Below, piece after piece: positions 45,001 through 53,212 of a stretch of DNA of 64,000 bases. The stretch is from Malachius bipustulatus (lineage: Eukaryota; Arthropoda; Insecta; Coleoptera; Melyridae): NCBI GenBank assembly GCA_910589415.1, contig OU342636.1, positions 4,818,437-4,882,436 on the forward strand. The letters are read 5' to 3'. Both the position numbers and the translations under genes were made by a program. Each line of letters opens with the position of its first letter. The stretch's first letter is position 1. Under the pieces are notes generated by a model. That model did not search any database and had not been told where the DNA came from. It saw nothing but the letters and a program-made list of their open reading frames with translations.

Positions 45001-48000
45001 AATATTAATATAAATAATTATGTATTTTAATAATAAGGTACTAATCAATATAAGTAATACTTTAGTCATATAATAACATAATTAGTTAATCACCTTGTTT
45101 AGAATAATTCTTATGTTTACTGTTACAAAGTTGTTTACATCATCCAAAGTGTATGTTTACTATCAATTAAGATGTCATCCTATTTTTCCGTCCTTTCTGG
45201 ACTTTAACATCGAGTGACCCTTGAAATAAGAAATTAATAAGTAATTAGTTCTCGAATGATAAGAAATGTTATATGAGTCCAGGAGGAGAAGAATCTAGGC
45301 AGTTACAGCAATAGACAGTCACTATTCTACTTCTTGTTACGTTTACGGTTAGAATAAAGTAAGACTTACAGATTTAATTAATGTGTAAAGTTGGTGTTTT
45401 TCTAATAAAATAGTGGAATTTATCCGTTAATTTTATTCATCCAACTTGGGAATCCAACAAGTTTTCTACAATGTTTCAGAATGTTGGAGCATAAAACATC
45501 TGCAGAATATTAAAAAATGTTTGAGAATAATAAAAAATATTTGAAATTTGGAAAAATGTTTTAGATTGTTCCAGAATATTATGTTTTTAGAATGTTCCAG
45601 AATTGTGCGAATATTTCAGAATGTTCTAAAACGTTTAAGAAAAGGCTGGAAGGTTCTACTAAATTGCCCTAGAACCTTCCAGAATTTTGAGAATGTTACA
45701 GAAAGCTCTGAAAAGTTCCATAATTTTCTTAAATGCTCTAGAATGTTCTAGAATGTTACAGCAAGTTCCAAAATATTCTGGAATAGCTGCGAATGTTTCA
45801 GAATTTGGGGGAAATGTTATGGATTATTTAGAAGAGTCTGCAATGTTCTATAATATTCTTAAACGCTCCAGAAAGTTCTAGAATATCTGGGAAATGTTTC
45901 AGAATATTCTAGAGGGTTTCTAGAATGTCCCAGAAGGTTTTGGAGTATTCTAAAATATTATAGGAAGTTGTTCTGGAATAGTTGTGAATGTTTCAGAATG
46001 TTCTGGAATGTTCAGAAAGAATCTGACATGTTCTAGACTGTCTTAGAATCTTCCAGAAAGTTGGGAATGTTACAGAAAGTTCTAGAATGCTTAAGAATGT
46101 TCTGGTGTGTTCTAGAATTTTCTGACACGATCCAGAATGTTCTAGAATGTCTTGGGCATGTTTAAGAATGTTCTAGCAGGTTTCTAGAATATCCTAGAAG
46201 GTTTCGGAGTATTCTAAAATATTATAACAAGTTTCAAAATATTCTGGAATAGTTGTGAATGTTTCAGAATGTCTGGAATGTTCAGAAAGGATCTGATATG
46301 TTCTAGACTGTCTTAGAATCTTCCAGAAAGTTGGGAATGTTACAAAAAGTTCTGGAATGCTTAAGAATGTTCTGGTGTGTTCGAATTTTCCGACATGATC
46401 CAGAATGTTTTAGAATGCCTTGGGCATGTTTTGGAATGTTCTGACAGGTTCTAGAATACCCCAGCAGGTTTTGGAATATTTAAAAATGTTCTAACAAATT
46501 CCAGAATGTTCTGGAATAGTTGGAATGTTTGATTAGAGAATATTTTTGAATGTATGAATATTATGGAACGTTCTGGAATGTTTTATATTATTCTAGAATG
46601 GTACAAAATATTTCAGAATGTGCTTCATAAATGTTTTTGAGATCGCTACAAAAATCCTTTTCAGCTAGCACCTCATAAATGCCTTAAATAGTTTATGATG
46701 TCACAAGGGAAGAAAATGAGTTCTAGAAGTCTGATTTAATTGATGTTAGCACACTCACCTCTCTGAGTCAGCTTTAAATATCTCTTATAAACGCTCAAAT
46801 ACTCCCGCTTCAACATAATCGAGAGCTCATAGATTGGTTTTAGGCTTTCACTCTCCATGTGTCTTAGAATTAGCTCATCTTCTTCTTCGTTAAACCTGCA
46901 ATCGTCATTTTTATTATTACAATTATTTCGACTAAAATAAACGAACCCTTACCCTCCCTGTCGTTTGAAGTCCTTGAAATTGATACGCTGGAACCTCTTA
47001 TAGACCTGGTGCAAGTAACGGTCGTTAAGGCCTCTCGCTAAATATTTAACGAACTTTATTCTCTGCTTGCTGTTTAATACCATGCTGTCGGTCTTTTTGC
47101 AGTCCTGGGTGAACTTCAAGAAAGGACGGGGATCTTTCTTCAAGTCATACCTCTGATATAAAATAAAATAAATTAATGAATATTAAAGCCGGATTGTAGC
47201 AAAAAAACGATCGATTCACCTCGCAGAACGCTCTGAAATTCGCGACGATCATGCGATCTTCGTCGCCGGTGAATCTGCCCTTCTTCACATCGTACTTCGC
47301 CTCCATTTTCTCCTTGAATTTTTTCGAAGGATGTTTTGAGACTCGGGTCTCGTCCGCGTGCAACGGACACTCCTCCCAGTCCACTTCAATTTTCAAGTTT
47401 GACAGTTTCTGGAAAACGAAATTAATGAGTCGGGTTAGAGGGACACGAGGGATTTTCAACCCGAAACTCGAACAAAGGACTCACCTCGAGGGTGTGTTTC
47501 GAGAGTTCGTTGCACTTCTGTCTGAATGCCAATAAAGCGGACGGATCGACCTGTTGCTCGTTCTTTACTGGCGTTGAACCTAAAAACGGGACAATTATTA
47601 TTATTAAATCGAAAATTAGGGTTAGATGTTGGATGTGGCAATATGATAATAACCAAAATCAATTATTATTCATGGAGAGGGAGGGAGAGGGTCAGGAGGG
47701 AAAGGGAGAAGGGTGGAGGGGGGAGAAGGAAGGATAAAGAGAGATGGGGAAGGAGAGAGGGGCGAGAAAGAAGAACAATTTATTATTTATTATTTAATTA
47801 AATCGATTACCTTTTCGTTTCTTTTTCCCTTTTGTTGCAGTTTCTTCTTTGTCAGAATTTGTTCTCTTTACACTTTTTCTATTTTTTTCTACAGAATTGT
47901 CGTCTTTTTTGCGTTTCTTATTTGACTCTACTTCGTTTTCTTCATCGCTTTTTTTACGCTTCTTGTTTTCTTTTGTGGCGCCGGTGCTGGTGCTACTATT

Positions 48001-50916
48001 ATCCAATTCGTTCTCCCTAGTTACTGAAATCATCAAAGTTCTTGTCAATGAATTGGGGTTTGGCTAACAGAGAAATTGATTCCTTTGAAAAATTCCGCAA
48101 CCAAAACTTTCAAAAATTAGCCTCTAATCAATTTTGAAGATTTTAACAAAAATTAAAAAACAAATAGTTTCTTATGGCAGGGTTGGAAATACAAATCGAC
48201 AAAATCTATCACAAAGCTCACAAAAGTGACAATTTTACAGAAAAATGGAAAATAATTTTCACAGTAAATGTGCAGAGTATCCATAAAATAAAAACTTACA
48301 ATCATAGCCTTACCTGGTATATTCTCCTGGTTGTCTTCAGGGACTTTTGACCGGTTCGGCATGGCATAACCTTCATCATTTTCCACAGGACGCTTCTTCT
48401 TTTTTTTGACCGGACGATCATTCTCAGGTTCTTGTTTGATTGTGCCACCTTCGATGATGTCACTTGCTTCTTCAAACGTTTCATTATGTGATAATCGATT
48501 AGCTGTAAAATAGTTTTCTTCATTTTGAAGATTCTCATGAGACTTTTTCTTTTTTTTCTTGACACGGCGATCATTATCAGGTTCTTCTTTGATTGTAACA
48601 CCTGCTTCTGCTGTAAAACAATATTCTTCACTGTGAAGATTTTCATGCGTCTTTTTCTTCTTTTTCTTGACACGATAATTATCAGATTCTTCTTCATAAA
48701 TTCCGTCATCTTCAAAGATGTTGCCTGGTTGTTCTTCGAAGATGTTATTCCGTTGTAACTGATCCGTGGTAATGTTTTCTTCTTCGTCATCGATTTCATT
48801 ATGAAGATCGCTTCGGTTTTGAAGATTTATTTTGAAAGAAGTTTTTTCCTTTTTTTTCTTAACACGATTATTCTTGGAATCTTTTTTAATTACCGTGTCA
48901 CCTTCGATGGCGTTTCCTGCTTCTTCTTCCAAAGTTCTATTAGATTGATTCGTGCTAGTGCTAGTGCTAGTGATAATATAATTTTCTTCATTACCCGTTT
49001 CATTGGTTCTTTTCTTCTTTTTATTTTTAACAACAAATATATCACCAGCACCAGGTGTTTCTAGAATTGAGTCGTTTAGATCGATCAATGAATTATAAAC
49101 TTCATTGTCAATATTGCGATCATCTTTCTCTCTTTTCTTCTTTTTAACACGGATTTCATAGGAATCGCTTGTAAGTTCACCGTCTTTCTTTTTCTTCTTC
49201 TTCTTGAGCCGGATTTCATCGCAATCAGTCTCAAGTTCTTCCGGGATTAAATCTTCCGTTTTGCCCTTCTTCTTTTTATTAACTCGATCATCTTCAGGAA
49301 CTTGATCACTCATATGCTCTTCAGTTATTACATCGTCCCGAGTTGGAGTTACATTTACGTTAGGATTGCGATCATGTTTCTTGTGCTTCTTCTTCTTTTT
49401 CTTAACCCCAACTTCAGCGTCACATTCACCAAGACATTCTGTATTTACATCGTAGATTGAAGGATCCTCGAAGTTTTCATCTTTAATACTGCGACCGTGT
49501 TTGTGCTTCTTCTTAGTTTTCTCCATTTTCACTTCACTCGGATTATTTGTAATAATAATTAAATCTTCTGTCACCTGTCGAGAATTCTCATAATTATGGT
49601 TGTTTACTAATTCTTCTTGACTCTGGTTGCCTCCTTCAGATTTTGATTGATTCGGGGTAATAGAAAACTCCACATCAGTTTCATAGTTTTCTTTTTTGGT
49701 CCTTTTTTTTCTTTTACATTCATCCGGATTATCTTTACTGATTGTGTTTAAACGACATTTAAACTTATCATAAGAGTCGATATCATGATAGTCGATATCA
49801 ATTTTACAGTTTGAATCTTGCGTGGGAGGAATACAACTTGAATCTTCCATTTTACTGTCATCTAACAAATTATATGAACAGGTATAAACCTGGCTGGCTT
49901 CATACGAAGACGAACTGTAGGTGGTACTGTTATATTTACTCTTCTTTTGTTTCCCGATTATTGGACTCTTGAAGCTGCCCGTTGAAACATTGTTCGGGGA
50001 AAGGTAATATTCATCCGAAGACGATTCATCGGTTTGTTTCCTCTTTTCTGGTCCGGTCGTATTCTGTGTTAATTTTTCATTATTTTCTCGAGTTTCTAGA
50101 GGGGTGCTTCTCAGAGAAGCAGGAACGGGTGTTTCCGTTTCGAATTCTGACGACTTTTCAGATTCCTCGGCTAACGAGACGTTAAGTTTATTTTTTTTAA
50201 TTTTATCTTTATCATGCGACGTTTTCGCTTCGTCACCTTTCAGTTCTGAGTAGATCTGCTCCACCTCTACAAAATCCGGACTGTCGTGTGAAACGCTCGA
50301 GTCTTCTTCGGCCGTGTGTGTTTCCATCTCGCTCGAATCATACGCTTCCGATGCCGTTGAGCCTTCCTCTGTCGTTTTGCGTTTTTTCTTCTTCTTCCTG
50401 GAACTGGACTCTGTGGTTTCGGTGTCGGTGACATCTTGCTGTGTCGTTTTGGGTTGCTTCGATTTTCCGTTCGACTCAACTGAACTGGCCCGAGATTCAC
50501 TATTTCTGTTCGGGAAAATCGGAGATTTAATGGATTCAGATTCCCGAGGTTTCGACGGTTCCTTGGGTTTAGTGGATGAACTAGTAGGGATGGGGAAGTT
50601 AAACAATTGACCATCAGATATTTTTTTGGTCATATTTTGCTCTGAAGGTAACGATTGAAAGTTTTTTCTTCTTGTGTTTGTGAGGTTGGAGTTTAGGAGA
50701 GGTTTCACTGAAGTCAGAAGACACGTTAGGTGAATCGTTCTTGGAACCAATTTTGCACGAGTTGTGGTTGGGAGTAGACAGACTTTGGAGCCCTATCTCT
50801 ATTCCTGTTGCTGGTGCTTCATCTTCCGTTTCAGAGAAAATCACGTTACAAAACCGGCGGTATTTATGCTTTCTCGGACTTCCGTGTATTATTTTTCCAG
50901 GTTCATTGCTGTTCAT
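35895..50916 (-). CDS. TTF1/REB1-like Myb-domain DNA-binding protein (whole gene span, 9 or more exons)
   Basis: Exons inferred from GT-AG junctions with matching phase: 50916-48314, 48023-47811, 47579-47485, 47408-47220, 47152-46953, 46895-46759, 36958-36703, 36214-36063, 36007-35895. The sum is 3958 nt, one more than a multiple of three, in line with a one-base frame break in the first exon; the product would be about 1318 residues. The N-terminal 850 residues are acidic/serine-rich with many KKKKKK blocks. The C-terminal part has Myb-like helices (KGRFTGDEDRMIVANF; GFNEEEDELILRHM; DINFQEVAEHFPGF). Family knowledge: TTF1/Reb1 proteins bind rDNA terminators, stop RNA polymerase I and remodel chromatin in the nucleolus. 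The order and spacing fit TTF1, but orthology is inferred from memory. Confidence 0.7.
36063..36214 (-). CDS. TTF1-like gene, exon 8: last Myb-like segment
   Basis: Acceptor TTCTTGCAG|TATGTAC. It encodes KKKYTDWKDINFQEVAEHF and VTLSSQLQSMFKRLV, matching the TTF1 pattern D-I-x-W/F-x-x-L/V-A..V-x2-K/Q-F-x-x-L/M. Reading on would reach a stop at 35986, but a strong donor (TCAGAA|GTAAGG) and an acceptor 55 nt further give a better C-terminus. Confidence 0.7.
36215..36702 (-). other. Intron of the TTF1-like gene
   Basis: AT-rich intron with GTAAGT donor and TTGCAG acceptor; no other feature seen. Confidence 0.6.
36703..36958 (-). CDS. TTF1-like gene, exon 7
   Basis: Acceptor ATTTTCAG|GTACGCC, donor AACAT|GTAAGT. 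It encodes TPVHWDKDTIEAFLKALLD, then SDFKQISEFLDIPVYKLRYG and HPKLFVKRL. It follows exon 6 in phase after the intron that holds errantivirus E. Confidence 0.7.
37121..37178. repeat. Left remnant of the HSE-like repeat array
   Basis: Contains GAATGTTCTAGAA (37127-37139), the repeat motif of the array at 45460-46620. Errantivirus E separates the two parts and its 4-bp duplication AGTT (37175-37178) ends this piece. Confidence 0.6.
37179..37709 (+). repeat. 5' LTR of errantivirus E
   Basis: 531 bp from TGTTGTATACC to GAATCCAACA. It includes AATAAAG near 37612 (possible poly(A) signal) and a conserved-looking GAGTCCAGGAGGAG block. Confidence 0.93.
37716..37733 (+). promoter_or_regulatory. Primer-binding site of E
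   Basis: TGGCGCTGCGAACAGGAT six bases after the LTR. It resembles the TGGCGC.. sites of 17.6/297-type errantiviruses, which use tRNA-Ser; the exact tRNA is not verified. Confidence 0.6.
38019..42845 (+). CDS. Errantivirus E gag-pol polyprotein (single frame, 1608 codons)
   Basis: Gag core (residues about 40-240) is followed by an Asn/His-rich linker and one zinc knuckle CRYCKKLGHTIDEC (about 271). Then come aspartic protease (LVDTGASISLI, about 399), RT (SPWCSPLWVVPKK; catalytic YVDD about 823), RNase H (TCDASNVGIGSVL, about 970) and integrase with HHCC zone (HSGFNRT..YYWP..CHSCQ, about 1275-1310) and DDE residues in AIDIVGPLP, LSDQGADF and NGSLERSH. No stop or frameshift. In errantiviruses gag and pol usually lie in overlapping frames joined by frameshifting; here they are fused in one frame, so equal Gag and Pol amounts would be made unless processing or another mechanism adjusts them. 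The stop is 2 nt before the env ATG. Confidence 0.93.
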   Translation: MTPPNNPTSSSTTNGQTASTIHSNNDTTENITRERLSLDFLIKLIPEKFDGDRFKLRSFIKQVDSVFELAQQDQILPLLLFVKSRITGKAREQIDIHCDLTTWEEISELLINLYQDKKSFDQLLEDLNNVRQGHHETVSQYYQRLEDISSRVLATIHATETDETLLKGRLVMINDMTLNRFVYHSLPQISQMLRYRDFKTINEAFSAAVAEEKVTHRNFKSNNYHHQKQNHYKNPNHNNSGKNHFVNFNQPSDRKSYTNGNTSNSHDNKQCRYCKKLGHTIDECRKRQYNNSRHGSHPTNNHYSQTQRTGSNSSNSRSDTNSNRQVNFQNANFQMAETTREPPDFTNQANSRICTIDSLKTSSPSPSISISNIYLQTNDLTYVIFECSNSNQEDKILKFLVDTGASISLIKSSSLNHFDITNRTQITLNGLSPNAPILTQGETTLNLDLHGFKFPTKFQVINSESNIPFDGLIGDDFFRSQGCKIDYSKSTMSIQSIPFSIPLFRNTLQSQIANSISLNPRTETVVPIKVINPQKLREGIIFSSDFSHESLMFPNAIVPISHDNSSLITVINKSNTRITIPIPSFQVHELPQTSSIFKLAPDIDTNNFDNRMLTLNKSLRLEHLNEEERDSIYKICHEFNDIFHLNTDKLTKTKAASATIPTLDEIPTQTKTYRLPAVHKNEVEKQIEQMLDQGIIKPSTSPWCSPLWVVPKKQDASGTKKWRIVVDFRKINEKTIGDAYPLPNIEDILDQLGHAIYFSTLDLCSGFHQIPMDMKDGPKTAFSTPQGHYEFTRMPFGLKNAPAIFQRMMNSVLSGLTSNQCFVYVDDVVIYGSNLNDHNRKLKNIFSKLREHNLKLQPDKCEFLKKSVEYLGHVISDKGVSPNPKKVECINRLQQPKNIKEIKSFLGMTGYYRKFIPNYSTIAKPLTSLLKNDSHFEWSQDQELAFQTLKEKLTTTPILQYPSFDKPFSLTCDASNVGIGSVLAQEIDGKDLPIAYYSRTLNKAEQNYSTTEKELLAVINSVEHFRPYLFGQKFTVYSDHKSLQWLFNCQNPSSKLVRWRLRLSEYQYDLKYKAGRVNSNADGLSRLPIDNVNSQINLNFTDSSNYNAFIKYHYQNQDIIHYDFINTPIDKIKGNIVIPWSCDLDENNAHSEFVKENFDVSEIKPSIDELSKLKNKNNQTLYLLHPTNMFFDKIEYKNLFKCLNHLKKEVKSDSFIFVNSKSINKSRQPMIFEMLKFVFPKNDIKIFSSEKIIPKTREEIKKILEENHNGKLAGHSGFNRTYSKIRKMYYWPSMKSDIRAHVKTCHSCQINKTNFRPTKQPMQITTTSEKPFDRLAIDIVGPLPLTELGNKFILTAQDDLSKYSLAVSIPNHEALTVAKSLVKLFVYFGIPKSILSDQGADFMSDLMKELTNLFKTKHLTSTPYHPQSNGSLERSHLTLKDYLKHYINSYQTDWDEYIDFAMFSYNTSVHKSTNYTPYELLFGHSAYLPSSITREPEFTYNYDDYIKSLKFRLNSSFQLARENILQSKQKSKEFYDKKIKKQEFKINDLVLMYDNQTKPRSCKKLSPDFKGPYKIIRTFPNETVELELNKNKKKIYHTNLLKHYFVSG
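42848..43750 (+). pseudogene. Errantivirus E env, N-terminal part
   Basis: Envelope glycoprotein of the errantivirus/baculovirus-F type. A hydrophobic signal peptide covers residues 1-20. A basic furin-type site RRKR near residue 127-131 is followed by a glycine-rich hydrophobic stretch consistent with a fusion peptide, then a helical region with regular hydrophobic spacing. N-glycosylation sequons are visible. The frame ends with TAG at 43748, and the protein continues in another frame (43780-44886), so env is broken by a frameshift close to 43700-43760. Errantivirus env is normally made from a spliced RNA. Confidence 0.8.
43750..44886 (+). pseudogene. Errantivirus E env, C-terminal part
   Basis: This frame has no proper ATG at its start and continues the env ectodomain: several Cys residues, sequons, then a transmembrane segment (about 44515-44580, TILLSVLGALTFIILCG) and a basic/acidic cytoplasmic tail ending at 44886. 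The phase differs from the upstream env part. Together both parts have the usual env length of about 670 residues, so nothing large seems missing. Confidence 0.8.
44929..45459 (+). repeat. 3' LTR of errantivirus E
   Basis: Same length and, on reading, same sequence as the 5' LTR. It is preceded by AAGGGGAGAGG (polypurine tract) and followed by the AGTT duplication. Confidence 0.93.
45460..46620. repeat. Degenerate array of TTCnnGAA (heat-shock-element-like) repeats
   Basis: About 1.16 kb dominated by variants of GAATGTTCTAGAA and GAATGTTCCAGAA, i.e. alternating inverted nGAAn pentamers, the form bound by heat-shock factor. Clean three-unit matches (GAAnnTTCnnGAA) occur at 45741-45753 and around 46135-46147, with many two-unit matches. 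A higher-order unit of about 265 bp is duplicated (about 45914-46178 and 46179-46448, with shared blocks such as GTCTTAGAATCTTCCAGAAA). It lies in the big intron of the TTF1-like gene. Confidence 0.75.
46759..46895 (-). CDS. TTF1-like gene, exon 6: Myb repeat
   Basis: Acceptor GATTGCAG|GTTTAACG and donor AGAGAG|GTGAGT. It encodes GFNEEEDELILRHM and LSIMLKREYLSVYKRYLKL, a classical Myb-type helix pattern. It is not an ATG-started frame and is recognised by phase continuity (GG|G in, AGA G| out). The next intron is 9.8 kb because of the errantivirus. Confidence 0.7.
46953..47152 (-). CDS. TTF1-like gene, exon 5
   Basis: Acceptor TATATCAG|AGGTATGAC, donor GGGAGG|GTAAGG. It encodes RPFLKFTQDCKKTDSMVL and IKFVKYLARGLNDRYLHQVY, matching the TTF1 pattern of an arginine-rich helix followed by the Y-x-R-x-x-K/Q block before the next Myb repeat. 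Confidence 0.7.
47220..47408 (-). CDS. TTF1-like gene, exon 4: first Myb-like segment
   Basis: Acceptor TTTTCCAG|AAACTG, donor TGCGAG|GTGAAT. The segment KGRFTGDEDRMIVANFRAFC has the W/F-x-D/E-E-D start of a Myb/SANT helix and resembles KTGRFSMKEN.. of vertebrate TTF1. Confidence 0.7.
47485..47579 (-). CDS. TTF1-like gene, exon 3
   Basis: Acceptor TTTTTAG|GTTCAACG and donor CTCGAG|GTGAGT. It encodes STPVKNEQQVDPSALLAFRQ and KCNELSKHTLE, the linker entering the folded region. Confidence 0.65.
47811..48023 (-). CDS. TTF1-like gene, exon 2
   Basis: Acceptor TTTCAG|TAACTAGG, donor AAAAG|GTAATC. It encodes VTRENELDNSSTSTGATKEN, then KKRKK-type basic clusters ending KGKKKRKG, the likely nuclear/nucleolar targeting end of the lysine-rich region. 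Phase matches both neighbours. Confidence 0.65.
48314..50916 (-). CDS. TTF1-like gene, exon 1: lysine-rich N-terminal region
   Basis: Start ATG at 50914-50916 (MNSNEPGKIIHGSPRKHKYR). This frame ends at 50614, and the rest of the exon is open in a neighbouring frame (48153-50750 as a raw frame). The two overlap at a run of seven A (minus strand, 50621-50627); one A fewer would join them, so the break is either a real mutation, a sequencing slip, or the protein starts at the internal ATG at about 50632. The body has more than ten blocks of 4-7 lysines, mostly preceded by R-V/L and separated by acidic Asn/Glu-rich spacers of about 30-60 residues, with internal repeats such as ENDR-x-VKKKKK. The donor is CCAG|GTAAGG at 48308-48313. 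Such regions are typical of nucleolar proteins. Confidence 0.65.
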
Positions 50917-51171
50917 TATCGACTAACGTTAACGTAGTAGTAGTAACGGATTATGGATCTTTTAAAATTAAATCGTGCACGTGAACATAACCTTATTTTT
51001 TCAACGTGTTTCTTCTTTTTCTTTTCTCTTTATCAACTGTGTCATCGTACTGCGCTTCTCGTGACGTGAGGAATTAAAAAAACGTAGATTGCAAAAAATG
51101 AGAAAAAATAAGGAGATGCCATTATTAAAGGATATATGCTCAATAACAGCAAAAAGGGGCAAAAAGCATTT
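50917..51171. other. Upstream region of the TTF1-like gene
   Basis: 255 bp between the start codon and the LINE tail. It must hold the 5' UTR and core promoter of the minus-strand gene, but I find no clear TATA or initiator. An A-rich stretch lies at 51075-51110. Confidence 0.35.
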
Positions 51172-51173
51172 AT

Positions 51174-51206
<33 letters not shown>

Positions 51207-53212
51207 TTTATTGTCAACGGGCGAACCCTTGTATGATTTACATAAATTTTGTACATTCTTATAGTATTAACAACAACAGCAACAGTAACTAATAGGTATA
51301 CAGGGGCAGACCCAGTCTGTAAACATTCAGCAATAAGTCCCCAAACATCTACGAATCCAGCAACAACCATCCAACAATGTCATTACTTTCAATAATATTG
51401 AATAACTATAGTTTTAAGATTATTCTTAAATTGATACAGGTTTTCAACAGATCTAAGCCAAAGTGGTAAGCTATTCCACTTATTACGACAAATCCTGTTA
51501 ACTGATGAGTAATGTACATAGTTTCTTTCAGAATGTACTTCTTGCAGTTCACGAGCATTTCGTAAGTTGTATAAAACATTTCTAGGTGTGAACAAGCTTA
51601 CAATATCGGCACAGTTAACCAAAGACAGTTTGACCCTCTTTATAAAAACCAAATCTTCGAAGACATGAGAAGATTTCAACGAGCACAATAACCCAAATAA
51701 GCAGGACACCTCAGTGTAGTCATGCTCGTCAAAAGCCATTGGGATACCCGATTTAAAGGCAATTTATCTTAAAAATTTATCCTGAACTTAATTCAATTTC
51801 TTAACATTCGTGTCATAATGTGGAGACCAAATTATTGATCCATACATCAAGATAGGCTTAACAAGTGCCTTGTACAAGTAGACTATTGTATTTACATTGT
51901 TAAATTCCTTGGTAGATCGTATTACAAATCCCAACATATTAAATGCCTTTGAAACGGCTACATCTAAGTGAGTGCTAAAGTCAAAAGATTCCGTAAAAAC
52001 GACGCCAAGGTCCTTTTGATGCTCAACATACAGGGTGCACCATGTATCCTTCTCTATATTGCTTATATCTCCTGAACGCTAAGAGATACAGGGTCGGTTA
52101 AATTAGAGAAAAGTTGCGCTATTTTGTGGCCATCTCGAATTCGTCAAAACATGCAAAATATCTGTGACCGTTCCTGAAATATCCTGAAAAAACTGAAAAA
52201 TCGAGATTTCTTATTTTCCTCATATCTTTTTTATTATTGGAAATTAATAAATAATTTTTTGTAGGCTTACATAAGCCGTTAAGAGCTATCCATCTGACAT
52301 TTCAAAAATTTTCAAGGCCTACTAGATCCAAGAGTTTTCACAGTCAACTTTCGTTTTTCTTATGGCCGCCATATTATTTTTTTATGTCGTTCGCTATGAA
52401 AAAAATAATGGAAACCAAAAATTAATAAACTTAAAAAAAAAATTTTATTCTTAATTTTTCAAAGATTATCCTAATAAAAAATCGTCGAAAAACGTCAACA
52501 TTTGTAAAATACGCCGAAATAGTGCTTGCCTTACGATTTTTCAATTTATCTATGAAATTCGATCTAAAAATGTGTCTTTTTTGTAAAGAAAAAAGAAGAA
52601 TAAAAAATTTTTTTATTTATTTTTTGAAGTTTAACAATTTTTTGTTTTTATGATTTTTTTTATACCGAACAACATAAAAAAAAACACTATGGTGGCCATA
52701 AGAAAAACGAAAGTTGACTATGAAAATTCTTGTATCCAGTCGGCTTTGAAAATTTTTGAAATGTCAGATGGATAGCTCTAGCCGACTTACGTAAGCCCAC
52801 AAAAAATTATTTATCAATCTCCAATAATAAAAAAGATATGGCAAAAATAAAATATCTCGATTTTTCAGTTTTTTCAGGATATTTCAGGAACGGTCACAGA
52901 TATCTTGTATGTCTCGACGGAATCGAGATGGCCATAAAATTGCTCTCCTTTGGATTTGTTTAACCGACCCTGTATCTGTTAGCGTTCGGAGATAGCAATA
53001 TAGAGAAGGATACATGGTGCACCCTGTATTCTAATTCCATATCATCTAACTTGTAGCAAAATCTTGATATACTCGTAGAGCCTCTATTAAAAGATAACAC
53101 TTTGCATTTTTTACAGTTAAGAAACAATTTATTAACATTTGACCACTCCCATATCGTATTCAAGTCTTTTTGAAGACATACTTGATCGTATTATATAATA
53201 GAGAATTACACT
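51172..53212 (-). pseudogene. 5'-truncated LINE fragment: RT C-terminal part and 3' tail
   Basis: Reading down the minus strand, 53205-53027 encodes the RT segment DQVCLQKDLNTIWEWSN.. with LNCKKCKVLSFNRG. After the nested element, 52030-51780 gives VEHQKDLGVVFTESFDFSTH, FVIRSTKEFNNVNTIVYLYK, PILMYGSIIWSPHYD; a stop occurs near 51785. 51739-51389 gives VLYNLRNARELQEV and KWNSLPLWLRSVENLY..FKNNL. This is the standard end of a CR1/Jockey-like non-LTR RT. A (TAAA)n tail at 51172-51212 marks the 3' end. 5' truncation is typical of reverse transcription at the target. Confidence 0.75.
52031..53026. mobile_element. Fold-back DNA element, 996 bp, TIR CAGGGTGCACCATG
   Basis: Long inverted arms start CAGGGTGCACCATGTATCC at 52031 and end with the inverse at 53026. 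It is flanked by TA (52029-52030, 53027-53028), and removal restores the LINE RT frame exactly (..GAATTAGAA-TA-TGTTGAGC..). It is non-coding. It shares the CAGGGTG start and TA target with the element at 31441, and has a decayed relative at 2634-2783. Confidence 0.82.

Larger units (their letters stand above)
37179..45459 (+). mobile_element. Errantivirus-type (Gypsy with env) element 'E' in an intron of the TTF1-like gene
   Basis: 8281 bp, TG..CA ends, LTRs 37179-37709 and 44929-45459 (531 bp each, no difference seen by eye), duplication AGTT (37175-37178, 45460-45463). Primer-binding site at 37716, gag-pol in one frame, env in two frames, polypurine tract AAGGGGAGAGG at 44918-44928. It lies in sense opposite to the host gene. 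Equal LTRs indicate a very recent insertion. Only env shows an obvious lesion. Confidence 0.93.

Noticed and set aside
45548..45881. 64-67 codon frames in the HSE-like array
   Set aside because: They are translations of the TTCTAGAATG repeat units; no independent evidence for coding.
47251..48067. Plus-strand frames of 62-94 codons
   Set aside because: They are antisense to well-supported exons of the TTF1-like gene.
48525..49064. Plus-strand hydrophobic-looking frames (77 and 87 codons)
   Set aside because: Antisense of AAG/AAA lysine codons reads as Phe/Leu; shadow of the lysine-rich exon.
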